NCBI GenBank assembly: GCA_946188155.1
Contig: CAMHUC010000036.1
Coordinates: 1 to 35,079, forward strand
Length of the DNA stretch: 35,079 nt
Direction of reading: 5' to 3'
Source: an uncultured bacterium
GTDB taxonomy: Bacteria > Bacteroidota > Bacteroidia > Bacteroidales > Bacteroidaceae
The position numbers were made by a program, and so were the translations under genes. This document shows positions 1-6,279 of the stretch, piece by piece. A model generated the notes under the pieces. That model was not told where the DNA came from, did no database searches, and saw only the letters and a program-made list of their open reading frames with translations. How positions within the stretch are numbered: the first letter of the stretch is position 1; each line of letters opens with the position of its first letter.

Positions 1-390
1 CAACTCCAAGCGAGCTTGGTTGGCACTCGCTGAATCGCAATTTTCAAGTGTTCTCTTATCAAGCATATCAGTCTATTCATATTCGTGCCCCATTTTTTAG
101 GCATGTCTATATATAAGACACTTCAGACCCATCATTTTTTTACGGAATAGCCAACTGTTTTCATTTTTTCTTCATGTTTTCTTGATTAATTGCAAAATTT
201 GGGTACAAAGGTACTGAAATTCCTGCTGTCTAACCCTCTTCCTGTTGAAAAAACGCCAAAAGAACCGATTATTCACTAAAGTTTTGTAACTTTGTACCCG
301 AAAGTAAGTTTGTCGAACCCTCCAGAGAATCGTCTTTGACCGTCTCAGACCGTGCGGTTTATTTGGCTAAAAATAGTTAAGAATGGCGTA
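1..390. other. non-coding region left of the ART module
   Basis: I see no supportable gene here. A 14-bp perfect palindrome (CCAAGCGAGCTTGG) lies at 6-19. A forward promoter-like -7 box TAACTTTG lies near 286-293, but no forward gene follows it within the next kilobase, so it may be fortuitous or drive a short RNA. Otherwise the stretch is AT-rich intergenic sequence. Confidence 0.4.
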
Positions 391-445
391 AGTTACTGAT
401 AACCAGTCGTGAGCCAAGTTTTCAACGAGGACGAATATTAAGGCT
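391..445 (+). repeat. 55-bp direct repeat, copy A
   Basis: This 55-bp segment recurs in the same orientation at 2804-2858. About 46 of 55 positions agree by eye, and the core GAGCCAAGTTTTCAACGAGG (411-430) is exact. Copy A lies a few bases from the 3' end of the ART module. Copy B lies beyond the lipoprotein gene, so the pair brackets roughly 2.4 kb. It could be a dispersed intergenic repeat or the scar of an insertion. Confidence 0.75.
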
Positions 446-451
446 TACATC

Positions 452-667
452 TCAGGATTGGTTCATCAGTTCATACAGATAGGCAGGACTTTGCACGTAG
501 AGTTCTCCCTCTTCATCTTGTAAAGCCGGCATCAGTGATGAATTATAGACTCGCTCCATTGCTTGTTCTATCGAGCAACCAGTATCTTCCATAACGTATT
601 TCACCAATTCGCTTAGTGCGTAATTAGTTAGATAGGTTGCTATTTGATGATGAGTAGGCTGATTCAT
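452..667 (-). CDS. small DUF3791-like partner protein of the DUF3990 gene
   Basis: This 71-aa soluble, acidic, probably alpha-helical protein has no signal peptide or membrane segment. Its start overlaps the stop of the upstream DUF3990 gene by four bases (ATGA, 664-667), so the two are almost certainly translationally coupled. The C-terminal pattern around LYVQSPAYLYELM resembles small helical proteins that accompany DUF3990 genes in Bacteroidales and Firmicutes. The family assignment is from memory and less sure than for the other two genes of the module. By analogy with ART toxin modules it is a candidate antitoxin or adaptor; that is inference. It is the last gene of a three-gene operon read leftward. 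Confidence 0.6.
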   Translation of the reverse strand: MNQPTHHQIATYLTNYALSELVKYVMEDTGCSIEQAMERVYNSSLMPALQDEEGELYVQSPAYLYELMNQS

Positions 668-1152
668 ACGGTCTCACTGCTTGTCTTTTGAAGAAAGTTC
701 AATGCTCGCCGTGTACCAAAATAGTACTGCTGGTCAAGATATTTGTCTTGAAGTTGTTTTGCTGCCTGTTCTGAAGAGTAAATACCCTCTCTATAGTTTG
801 TCAGTTGCAGAACCACACCATCATCGGCTATTGGTTCAATAACGATGTCATAATCATGAACGGGCTGTTGGTGGTTTCTGTCACGATTAGCATCAACGAA
901 CAGGAGCCACTCTACGCTAGCCTTCTCTGGGAATACTTTCACTTTCAGTTCAGAGTCTAGCGCAGATTCTGGCAATTCGTAAGTGATGAGTGTGGGTGTA
1001 CCACCGAAAAGACGCGCTTTCTTTTTGGCCATTCGTATGGCTGTGGACTTGTCAAGAGTCAGATAGAATCCTTTGCCGAAATCCTTAAACCTCAGGCCTT
1101 TCTCGAGGTCTATGGTTTGAATATCTTCGTTGGAGCCGTGGTAGAGTGTCAT
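664..1152 (-). CDS. DUF3990 protein, predicted ADP-ribosyltransferase fold
   Basis: This 162-aa protein matches the DUF3990 pattern from end to end. LYHGS near residues 3-7 supplies the first-strand histidine. GKGFYLT at 26-32 supplies the aromatic residue of the nicotinamide pocket. A Trp-Leu-Leu-Phe-x-x-x-Asn-Arg segment lies near 82-91 and YDIVIEPIADD near 102-112. DUF3990 has been placed in the ADP-ribosyltransferase superfamily, so the expected chemistry is transfer of ADP-ribose from NAD+, but the target is unknown. No secretion signal is present, so it should act in the cytoplasm. It overlaps both neighbours by four bases (ATGA at each end), which ties the three products to fixed translation ratios. 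A toxin or effector role, with the flanking small proteins as partners, is inferred from this architecture. Confidence 0.8.
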   Translation of the reverse strand: MTLYHGSNEDIQTIDLEKGLRFKDFGKGFYLTLDKSTAIRMAKKKARLFGGTPTLITYELPESALDSELKVKVFPEKASVEWLLFVDANRDRNHQQPVHDYDIVIEPIADDGVVLQLTNYREGIYSSEQAAKQLQDKYLDQQYYFGTRRALNFLQKTSSETV

Positions 1153-1364
1153 GCTAAGGTTCCTCCATTCTTTTGGCAGATAATTAGTACATCGTCTATC
1201 GTCTCGTCTATAGACTGAAGATGCTCTACGTCGTAGAATTCGATTAAGAAGGCGAGACCTTTGTGTTCATGCAAATATCGGAAAGCCGCTTGCCTTGTCA
1301 TTGCAAAACGGTGGGCAAATGCCTGGATGCATGCAGTCAGAAATGGAATCTCGTACTTGCTCAT
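1149..1364 (-). CDS. DUF3791 family protein, first gene of the ART module
   Basis: I place the start at the ATG at 1364 (MSKYEIPFLTAC), giving 71 aa, because the reading frame upstream runs into AT-rich promoter sequence and the family begins close to this methionine. The sequence shows the DUF3791 pattern: an N-terminal helix, then a Tyr-Leu-x-x-x-x-Gly-Leu-x-Phe-Leu motif near 29-41 and a C-terminal helix ending in an Ile-Asp-Asp-Val segment. It overlaps the DUF3990 gene by ATGA. A promoter-like pair on the reverse strand (TTTG at 1431-1428, TAATTTTG at 1410-1403) would start transcription about 30 nt upstream. Its function is unknown; as the first gene of an ART operon it is a reasonable antitoxin candidate. 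Confidence 0.75.
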   Translation of the reverse strand: MSKYEIPFLTACIQAFAHRFAMTRQAAFRYLHEHKGLAFLIEFYDVEHLQSIDETIDDVLIICQKNGGTLA

Positions 1365-1402
1365 AAATGCTATTATATAACGTATGCTATAATTATCTGC
1401 TG

Positions 1403-1431
1403 CAAAATTACGAATTATTTTCGAAAACAAA
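1403..1431 (-). promoter_or_regulatory. predicted promoter of the DUF3791-DUF3990 operon
   Basis: On the reverse strand a -33 TTTG (1431-1428) is followed after 17 bp by a -7 TAATTTTG (1410-1403), fitting the Bacteroidetes primary sigma pattern. It lies about 40 bp from the chosen start codon at 1364. Confidence 0.6.
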
Positions 1432-1615
1432 AGTATTTCAAAGGAAAATATCTAATTATATAAATTTGCGTTACGCATTTTTGTTTAATTCTGTAATTGA
1501 TCTGAGGGCATACCGCTTTGTTATACAAGATAATAAGCAGAGAAGATTCCCAAGAGATTACATGTGACATGCGTAATCACACAATAGCGAACATCTCCAC
1601 AGATTTTCATTGTCT

Positions 1616-2452
1616 TCATTTCTTCTTGATGGTGAACTCCACTTTTTGAATTCCCCGCCTATAGACGTTGGCGAGGATAAGGGCGTAGTGCAGGGCCTCG
1701 CCCTGTTTCATCGATTGCTGGACGTGGGCCATCTCGCTCTCGGTCAGTATGTTCTTGAAGAGGAAGCTAGAATGACCGCCCGGCACAAAGCGTATCTCAT
1801 CAGTAAGCGGTGAAAGGACGTAGGCGTAGGTCGCTTGATAACGGGCACCAGCCTGCCATAGCGGGTGGCTCTTGTCGAGAATATTCTCCAAGTAGATTTG
1901 TGCATGCTTGTCAAATTCGGGTGTCGGCGTGCCATCAGCATATGTCATCTTGCCATCGGCATCCACCAAATATTCACCTCCTTTGGCTATGGCATACTTC
2001 TCTACCGGGCACTGCTGCTCATACACTATGTCTGCTTCGCTCTTTACTTCTTTCTCAATAGGCTCTGCCATCTCCTCCACTTTCTTGTCGGAGAGGATGC
2101 GTACCAGTTCGTATGTACGGTCGCTGGCATCCTGAAGAGGATTGGCTAAAATAGTCCGCATAACGCGCAGTTCGTATTCATGGCCTCTTTCGTAAGTGAA
2201 GCCTTTTACTCCGCTGAAGTACAGGTTCTGCCACCTACCCGGCTCGTCCTCTGTCATCACACGCATGCACTCAATGGGATGCTCTCCCATGCTATCGAAG
2301 AGGTTGTACATCACGCCTGGCTCAGCGGAAACGCTCATGTTAATTTCATTGACAATGTCCTTGTCGTTATCATCGTCGCTGCTGCAAGAGGCAAGGGAGA
2401 GCAATGCAGTGCACATCACAAAGATGTTTCTCCAAGTTTTCATTGTTTTCAT
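1616..2452 (-). CDS. DUF4377 domain lipoprotein
   Basis: This 278-aa predicted lipoprotein has a charged N-terminus, a hydrophobic core and a lipobox (LSLASC) with the cysteine near residue 23. Ser/Asp-rich residues follow (SSDDDNDKD), as is common for Bacteroidetes surface-exposed lipoproteins. Residues about 60-117 (ECMRVMTEDEPGRWQNLY through the YELRVMR segment) match DUF4377, a small beta-rich domain found in Bacteroidetes lipoproteins. The C-terminal half (about 150-275) carries a segment with FVPGGHSSF and an amphipathic tail that I do not recognise. An alternative ATG three codons downstream (2443) is possible. Its role is unknown, probably envelope associated. The gene is flanked by long non-coding stretches and is not in an operon. 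Confidence 0.75.
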   Translation of the reverse strand: MKTMKTWRNIFVMCTALLSLASCSSDDDNDKDIVNEINMSVSAEPGVMYNLFDSMGEHPIECMRVMTEDEPGRWQNLYFSGVKGFTYERGHEYELRVMRTILANPLQDASDRTYELVRILSDKKVEEMAEPIEKEVKSEADIVYEQQCPVEKYAIAKGGEYLVDADGKMTYADGTPTPEFDKHAQIYLENILDKSHPLWQAGARYQATYAYVLSPLTDEIRFVPGGHSSFLFKNILTESEMAHVQQSMKQGEALHYALILANVYRRGIQKVEFTIKKK

Positions 2453-2579
2453 TTCTATCTGTTCTGTTGTTAATGTTCCTACTATTATAAACGCCGTGAA
2501 GCAGGAAATCCTGCATCATTGGGCGTTAAATGTTCTTAATCATAGGGCATAAAGGAAGCGTGAACATCCTTCATCTTTC

Positions 2580-2695
2580 CCTCGTGGCTGTAGGAAGTGC
2601 CATAATTGTCAGATAGGTTTCGTCCACGCTATAACGTGAACGTTCACCTTATCCATTCTCTGACAATTATTCCTTGAAACTTCCTACATTTCGAG
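2580..2695 (-). other. long imperfect hairpin in the lipoprotein leader
   Basis: Nested inverted repeats form a stem of roughly 115 nt: CCTCG/CGAGG (2580-2584 with 2691-2695), TGTAGGAAGT/ACTTCCTACA (2589-2598 with 2679-2688), ATAATTGTCAGA/TCTGACAATTAT (2602-2613 with 2659-2670), and an inner perfect palindrome GTGAACGTTCAC (2636-2647). No T-tract follows on either side, so it is not a classic terminator. It lies between a candidate promoter box (2782-2775) and the lipoprotein start at 2452. It could be a leader RNA structure or a MITE-like element. Confidence 0.65.
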
Positions 2696-2774
2696 GTCTT
2701 TGAATGAGATAGCGAACGCCAGTTCTTTTAGCCCATAATGTCTTTGGAAATCGCTGTAATGCGAAATCCGTATG

Positions 2775-2782
2775 CAAAGGTA
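2775..2782 (-). promoter_or_regulatory. candidate -7 box upstream of the lipoprotein gene
   Basis: The reverse-strand TACCTTTG fits TAnnTTTG. If it is used, the lipoprotein mRNA would carry an untranslated leader of about 320 nt containing the 2580-2695 hairpin. I see no clear TTTG at -33, so confidence is limited. Confidence 0.35.
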
Positions 2783-2803
2783 CAACAAGTTACTGAAAAG
2801 TGG

Positions 2804-2858
2804 AGTTGCTGATAATCAGTTAAGAGCCAAGTTTTCAACGAGGATGAGTATTAAAGCC
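2804..2858 (+). repeat. 55-bp direct repeat, copy B
   Basis: This is the second copy of the repeat at 391-445, with the exact core at 2824-2843. It lies between the lipoprotein leader and the hipA terminator, so it marks the right edge of the ART-lipoprotein segment. Confidence 0.75.
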
Positions 2859-2884
2859 TGCTGTTAGGTTTAAACAATTGAATA

Positions 2885-2923
2885 CCAGCGAGATGAACAA
2901 AGATAATTTGTTTGTCTCGCTGG
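2885..2923 (-). terminator. stem-loop downstream of hipA
   Basis: The arms CCAGCGAGA (2885-2893) and TCTCGCTGG (2915-2923) pair, and an inner AACAAA/TTTGTT pair extends the stem. It begins 7 bp past the hipA stop codon. The following reverse-strand sequence is only moderately T-rich, so it may act as a weak intrinsic terminator or a 3'-end stabiliser. Confidence 0.55.
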
Positions 2924-2929
2924 CGTTTT

Positions 2930-4021
2930 CTAAAAATATTTACTCAATTCTTTTGTCCCTTCTCTGACTTCCTCCATGATTTGCAAGCAACGGGCACGGG
3001 AGATGCGGATATTCGAGCCAACAGTTATCAAGTCTTCGTCCGTAGGAAGTCCTTTGAAATTGACAGTTGTGGCATGCTCGCCAAGGGTATCATCATTGGT
3101 CAAGTCGTATGCTGGAGCCAGAGACCACGTACCCTCTCGGCAGATAAAGCTGAAATTACGTGCATGGTCATCCATATTATGGGCATAGACATTGAAGGCC
3201 ATACGACGGAACTGCTGTTCTACGGCCTTTGGCGACTGTGTCAGATAGCCCGTTAATTGCAGCAGGCTGTGGTAATCCATCTTTGGTGGAGATATCGGCT
3301 CGTTCAGAAGGGCACTGGCGGTCAGCACATGCAATCGAACGTCATTTTCAATATCGAATCGCTTCACGGCAAAGTATTTGCCGTCCATTAGTTTGAACTC
3401 AGGCACATCAATTCCACACTGCTTTGCAACCTTATTATAATCATACTCCATCTCTCCCATATTCTTGGGATCGTAGGTATGGCGGAACTTTACCAGCCAG
3501 TGTCCATCCGTATCCGTGACAATAGCTTTTGGACGTACTCCTCCTGAGTTACCACTCTTGAAATAAAGAACGTCAGCATGCTCGTCTGTCTTTTCCGAAA
3601 GCACATTGAGGGCAATTTCCTGCATTTCGTCAAGCGAAAGCGAAGAGTCTTCTTGCTGTAGTTTTGTTTCAGGTACATAACAAAGAGCCCCCATTCCGGA
3701 ACTGCCAATGATACTCAGCCATTGAACAGGGTTAAGTGCTTGAGGGTCAATCCCCGATTTCTTCAGAACCTTACGCAACAGGTGTTCGCCATAGCCCCCT
3801 GGCAGACTATCTTCAAATACGCCGAAATTGCCATTGAAAGGCTGATAGTCGGCAGTGAAAAGCCCTGCTTTCAGAGGTAATTTTAATGGAGAGATAGAAA
3901 AACCGTCCGTAAGCCAGTCCTTGTCATACTCGAACTGACAATTCGACCTATTGCCCATAGACAACGTTCCTACTTTCCGTCCATGATACATCACGCTGAC
4001 AGCATGCACATCCTTCATCAT
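2930..4021 (-). CDS. hipA: HipA family serine/threonine kinase toxin
   Basis: This 363-aa protein is a full-length HipA-type kinase. Residues about 8-118 form the N-terminal HipA_1 (N-subdomain 1) region. The kinase core follows: a glycine-rich loop SGGVRPK (159-165), an ATP-binding lysine in LVKF (K178), the HNMDDHARN catalytic loop (281-289, predicted catalytic Asp284) and the metal-binding Asp in APAYDL (302-307). E. coli HipA phosphorylates glutamyl-tRNA synthetase and causes growth arrest; the target here is unknown. Notably gltX is in the same window, but that gene is universal and the proximity is not evidence. The start overlaps the hipB stop by ATGA (4018-4021), so expression is coupled. 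Unlike split HipS/HipT systems, both subdomains are in one protein. All key residues are present, so it should be active. Confidence 0.92.
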   Translation of the reverse strand: MMKDVHAVSVMYHGRKVGTLSMGNRSNCQFEYDKDWLTDGFSISPLKLPLKAGLFTADYQPFNGNFGVFEDSLPGGYGEHLLRKVLKKSGIDPQALNPVQWLSIIGSSGMGALCYVPETKLQQEDSSLSLDEMQEIALNVLSEKTDEHADVLYFKSGNSGGVRPKAIVTDTDGHWLVKFRHTYDPKNMGEMEYDYNKVAKQCGIDVPEFKLMDGKYFAVKRFDIENDVRLHVLTASALLNEPISPPKMDYHSLLQLTGYLTQSPKAVEQQFRRMAFNVYAHNMDDHARNFSFICREGTWSLAPAYDLTNDDTLGEHATTVNFKGLPTDEDLITVGSNIRISRARCLQIMEEVREGTKELSKYF

Positions 4022-4332
4022 ACGCCTCGCTTTCTTGTACGGTTCTTATTGATTTCCAACAACTCCTCCATCGTATCGTATTTCGGTTCTGACAATAGTT
4101 GCATGATTTCTTCCGAGTAGCCTAAAGCCTTTGCCAACTTGACGTATGACTCCAAAGAGATGGAGTGCTTCAGTTCAAAGCGCTGAATGCTTGAGGCTGG
4201 CACGCCGCTCATTTCTGATAAGCTCTTCGTAGAGAGTTTCTTCTCCAGACGTCTTGCTTTCAGATTCTCAGCTAACCGCTGCATGGTTACCTGCAGAGGA
4301 TAGGGGTCAAAAACATATTTATTCTGCACCAT
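4018..4332 (-). CDS. hipB: HipB-like XRE family antitoxin and repressor
   Basis: This 104-aa protein has a helix-turn-helix of the XRE/Cro type at about residues 20-75. LSTKSLSEMSGVPASSIQRF is the HTH core, and a LAKALGY segment closes the domain. It precedes hipA with a four-base overlap, the standard HipBA order, so it is expected to bind and neutralise HipA and to repress its own operon. The start at 4332 keeps an N-terminal extension of about 17 residues ahead of the HTH; the next in-frame methionine (residue 17) is an alternative. The start codon lies inside one copy of a 12-bp repeat that I interpret as its operator. The C-terminus is basic (NKNRTRKRGV). Confidence 0.88.
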   Translation of the reverse strand: MVQNKYVFDPYPLQVTMQRLAENLKARRLEKKLSTKSLSEMSGVPASSIQRFELKHSISLESYVKLAKALGYSEEIMQLLSEPKYDTMEELLEINKNRTRKRGV

Positions 4333-4381
4333 ATATTATGCTTAATTTGGTGAAATCACATTTTATACGCCATATATTATG
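4329..4381 (-). promoter_or_regulatory. hipBA operator: two identical 12-bp sites
   Basis: CCATATATTATG occurs exactly twice, at 4329-4340 and 4370-4381, 41 bp apart (about four helical turns, so on the same DNA face). Each is an imperfect dyad, CATA-N3-TATG. One copy spans the hipB start codon and the other lies at the predicted transcription start. This layout suits cooperative autorepression by HipB. Confidence 0.7.
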
Positions 4382-4383
4382 TG

Positions 4384-4415
4384 CAAATGTACTACTTTTA
4401 TTTGGAATAGCCAAA
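4384..4415 (-). promoter_or_regulatory. predicted hipBA promoter
   Basis: On the reverse strand TTTG (4415-4412) is separated by 20 bp from TACATTTG (4391-4384), a good match to the Bacteroidetes -33/-7 pattern. The predicted start site falls at or beside the distal operator repeat. Confidence 0.65.
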
Positions 4416-4429
4416 CTTTTTGAAGAAAA

Positions 4430-4470
4430 AAGCGGTGAGTACCAGCTTTTAAGCGGTGAGTACCAGCTTT
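4430..4470 (+). repeat. 21-bp direct repeat, two tandem copies
   Basis: AAGCGGTGAGTACCAGCTTT begins at 4430 and again at 4451, with a period of 21 bp. It lies immediately upstream of the hipBA promoter and abuts the larger duplicated block that follows. Confidence 0.85.
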
Positions 4471-4891
4471 GATGTTCCGTTTTTCTCAGTCTACTGTAGG
4501 GCGTTTAGCTCGTCTAACGCCGAATCAGAGGCAAGCGGCGTTTGACAAGCAAAACGCCCTACAAAAGTCGGTGATAACAGGGTACAAGATATTGAACGCC
4601 CTATAAAAGAAGAGTGCTGTCACTGTTCGGCGAGGGGGCGGTGACAGCTTGTGTTAAGGGACAAAAATCTTCAAAAATCAATTTGATGTTCCGTTTTTCT
4701 CAGTCTACTGTAGGGCGTTTAGCTCGTCTAACGCCGAATCAGAGGCAAGCGGCGTTTGACAAGCAAAACGCCCTACAAAAGTCGGTGATAACAGGGTACA
4801 AGATATTACGCCCTATAAAAGAAGAGTGCTGTCACTGGCCGGCGAGGGGGCGGTGACAGCTTGTGTTAAGGGACAAAAATCTTCAAAAATC
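4468..4891. repeat. tandem duplication of a 214-bp palindromic block
   Basis: Copy 1 (4468-4681) and copy 2 (4682-4891) are nearly identical. They differ by a 2-nt deletion, a 2-base change inside the second stem-loop and the last few bases. Each copy holds a long hairpin: in copy 1 the 28-nt arm 4495-4522 pairs with 4536-4563, with three mismatches around a 13-nt loop. A second stem (GCTGTCAC/GTGACAGC, 4616-4648) follows, and each copy ends in the dispersed motif ACAAAAATCTTCAAAAATC. No credible reading frame runs through it. It behaves like a non-coding palindromic repeat element. Confidence 0.85.
4660..4679 (+). repeat. dispersed 20-bp motif, four copies in the window
   Basis: GACAAAAATCTTCRAAAATC recurs at 4660, 4872, 5158 (one extra base) and 9900. 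The better copies contain the near-palindrome AGATnTTCGAAnATCT. Three copies surround the 214-bp duplication and the Rpn remnant; the fourth follows the DUF4421 stop. It may be the end sequence of a mobile element or a protein-binding site. Confidence 0.7.
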
Positions 4892-4906
4892 TGACACGAA
4901 TGCGGA

Positions 4907-5087
4907 CTATAGCTGTTGCAGCTCTTCGGCTGTGAGTTTAAGGCTCTTTGCTATCAGGTCTATGGGTACGCCATTCTCCTTCAGGCTTCTTGCGCTATCG
5001 AGACGCTCCTTGATGCGTATGGCCTCGGCTTCGGCCATGCCTTTCTCCATGCCTTCTTTGTAGAAACTCGTTTGCCATAGTAAGTCG
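4907..5087 (-). pseudogene. 3' remnant of an Rpn-type recombination-promoting nuclease/transposase gene
   Basis: Read on the reverse strand, about 59 codons end at TAG (4907-4909). They contain GMEKGMAEAEAIRIKERLD followed by SLKENGVPIDLIAKSLKL and a C-terminal TAEELQQL. This is the characteristic tail of Rpn-family proteins (PD-(D/E)XK nuclease family transposase): a charged GMEKG coiled segment, then a short helical domain. An in-frame stop (TAA) lies just upstream, and no nuclease domain is present in the neighbouring sequence, so the N-terminal 200-plus residues are gone. The remnant is bracketed by copies of the GACAAAAATCTTC-type repeat (4872 and 5158). The identification is from recognition of the tail, not from a search. 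Confidence 0.6.
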
Positions 5088-5277
5088 AATTAAATTGTTA
5101 AACATCAGTTGTCGGATGCAAAGCTACTAACAATTTCCGAATGCTCCAAACTAAAGTGACAAAAATACTTCGAAAATCTTACATGAATCTATGTGGAGCA
5201 TCCGCTGGCAGGTGAAGAACGGCTTCCGCATCGTCGGGCATCGCTATCACGCGCGCGTATAAGTAGAGGGAATGACA

Positions 5278-5349
5278 GAAAACATGTGTACCATCTGTAC
5301 CATCTGACACGGAGGGGTGGCAGATGGGACAGGTGGAACACGTGTTTTC
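5278..5349. other. long hairpin with 33-nt arms
   Basis: The arm 5278-5310 pairs with 5317-5349 across a 6-nt loop, with about five mismatches in 33. Each arm is built of 9-nt words (TACCATCTG and relatives). The stretch just upstream (about 5188-5263, reading WSIRWQVKNGFRIVGHRYH to a stop) could be the tail of a lost gene, but I cannot name it. Confidence 0.75.
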
Positions 5350-5396
5350 ACCAAATAGTAACTATAGTACTTGGAGCGTTCGATTTTGTACTGCGA

Positions 5397-5551
5397 AGCC
5401 TCCTGACGGTGAGGTGTAGCCTCCTTTCGCACAGCAGGAGCCTCTTTTCGTTCGGCAGGAGCCTCTTTTCGTTCATCAGAAGCCTCCAAATTTCTGAAAG
5501 AAGGCTTCTGTCGGGCAAAAGTAGGCTCCTATTTCCCAGAAGTAGGCTCCG
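5397..5551. repeat. 21-bp tandem repeat array, about 7.5 units
   Basis: Units start with AGCCTC or AGGCTC at 5397, 5418, 5439, 5460, 5481, 5502, 5523 and 5544, an exact 21-bp period. The first six bases are the most conserved and the remainder is variable. The array ends about 60 bp before the promoter of the PorT-like gene. Because 21 is a multiple of three, both strands carry open frames (a 7-residue ERKEAPA repeat on the reverse strand), but neither looks like a real protein. Confidence 0.85.
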
Positions 5552-5587
5552 CAGAGCGGGGCGGTGCGAAAGTTTTATGAGGAAAAG

Positions 5588-5619
5588 ATTGTGTATATGG
5601 AAAATAATGTATATCTTTG
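5588..5619 (+). promoter_or_regulatory. predicted promoter of the PorT-like gene
   Basis: TATCTTTG (5612-5619) matches the -7 box, and ATTG (5588-5591) with 20-bp spacing is near the -33 consensus. It lies 41 bp upstream of the ATG at 5661. priA follows closely and is probably co-transcribed. Confidence 0.6.
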
Positions 5620-5660
5620 CAACGGCAAATAGACCGACATTACATAAAACAGCTAAGATT

Positions 5661-6269
5661 ATGAAGAGATTAGTTACATTAGTGGTGCTGCTGGCAGCCC
5701 TGACTGTGTGCGTGCAGGCACAGAGTCTGAAGTTCGGCGTCAAGGGCGGTCTCGACCTGGTGAACATGTCGTTCAACGAGAAGGTGTTCGACACCTCCAA
5801 CAAGGCCGGCTGGTTCGTAGGCCCGACGCTGCAGCTGAACCTGATAGGAGGGCTGGGTGCCGACATCGCCGCCTTCTACGACCAGAAGACGGCCGAGGTG
5901 AACACGGAGACCATCAAGATGAAGAGCGTGCTCGTGCCTTTAAACGTGCGCTATAAGTTCGGACTGGGCAAGACGGTAGGCCTCTACGTGGCTGCCGGCC
6001 CGCAGTTTGCCTTCAACGTGGGCGACAGCGAGTACAAGTGGACGGACAAGGAGTTCTACGAGAACACGTTCCAGCTGAAGAAGTCGAACTTCAGCATCAA
6101 CCTCGGTGCCGGCGTCTATCTGACCAAGCACCTCGAGGTGGGCTTCGCGTACAACATCGCCATGGGTAAGACCGCCGATGTAGAAAAGTATAACAACTAC
6201 GAGATGAGAAGCTTCATCGACGATACCAAGACCAAGTCGTGGCAGATTTCGGCAGCCTACTTCTTTTAA
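5661..6269 (+). CDS. PorT-family outer membrane beta-barrel protein
   Basis: This 202-aa protein has a clear signal peptide (MKRLVTLVVLLAALTVCVQA, cleavage before QSLKFG). An eight-strand-type barrel follows: KFGVKGGLDLVNMSF is the first strand, and alternating strand/turn segments lead to a C-terminal phenylalanine (SAAYFF), as expected for BamA recognition. It fits the OMP_b-brl_2/PorT-like family, whose members are abundant in Bacteroidetes; most have no known ligand. The frame is open for 156 more codons upstream, but that stretch is the 21-bp repeat array and hairpin, so I take the ATG at 5661, which begins the signal peptide and follows a promoter-like box. The stop lies 10 bp before priA. 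Confidence 0.85.
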   Translation: MKRLVTLVVLLAALTVCVQAQSLKFGVKGGLDLVNMSFNEKVFDTSNKAGWFVGPTLQLNLIGGLGADIAAFYDQKTAEVNTETIKMKSVLVPLNVRYKFGLGKTVGLYVAAGPQFAFNVGDSEYKWTDKEFYENTFQLKKSNFSINLGAGVYLTKHLEVGFAYNIAMGKTADVEKYNNYEMRSFIDDTKTKSWQISAAYFF

Positions 6270-6279
6270 TTAGCACCGC

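Noticed and set aside
286..293. Promoter of a forward gene at the left end
   Set aside because: The box matches the -7 consensus, but no forward gene follows, so it was not listed as a promoter.
5247..5489. Reverse-strand protein with an ERKEAPA heptapeptide repeat
   Set aside because: It has a TTG start, lies wholly in the repeat array and hairpin, and shows no promoter or ribosome site.
5193..5660. A long N-terminal extension of the PorT-like protein
   Set aside because: The frame is open only because the 21-bp array lacks stops. A proper signal peptide and promoter start at 5661 and about 5612.
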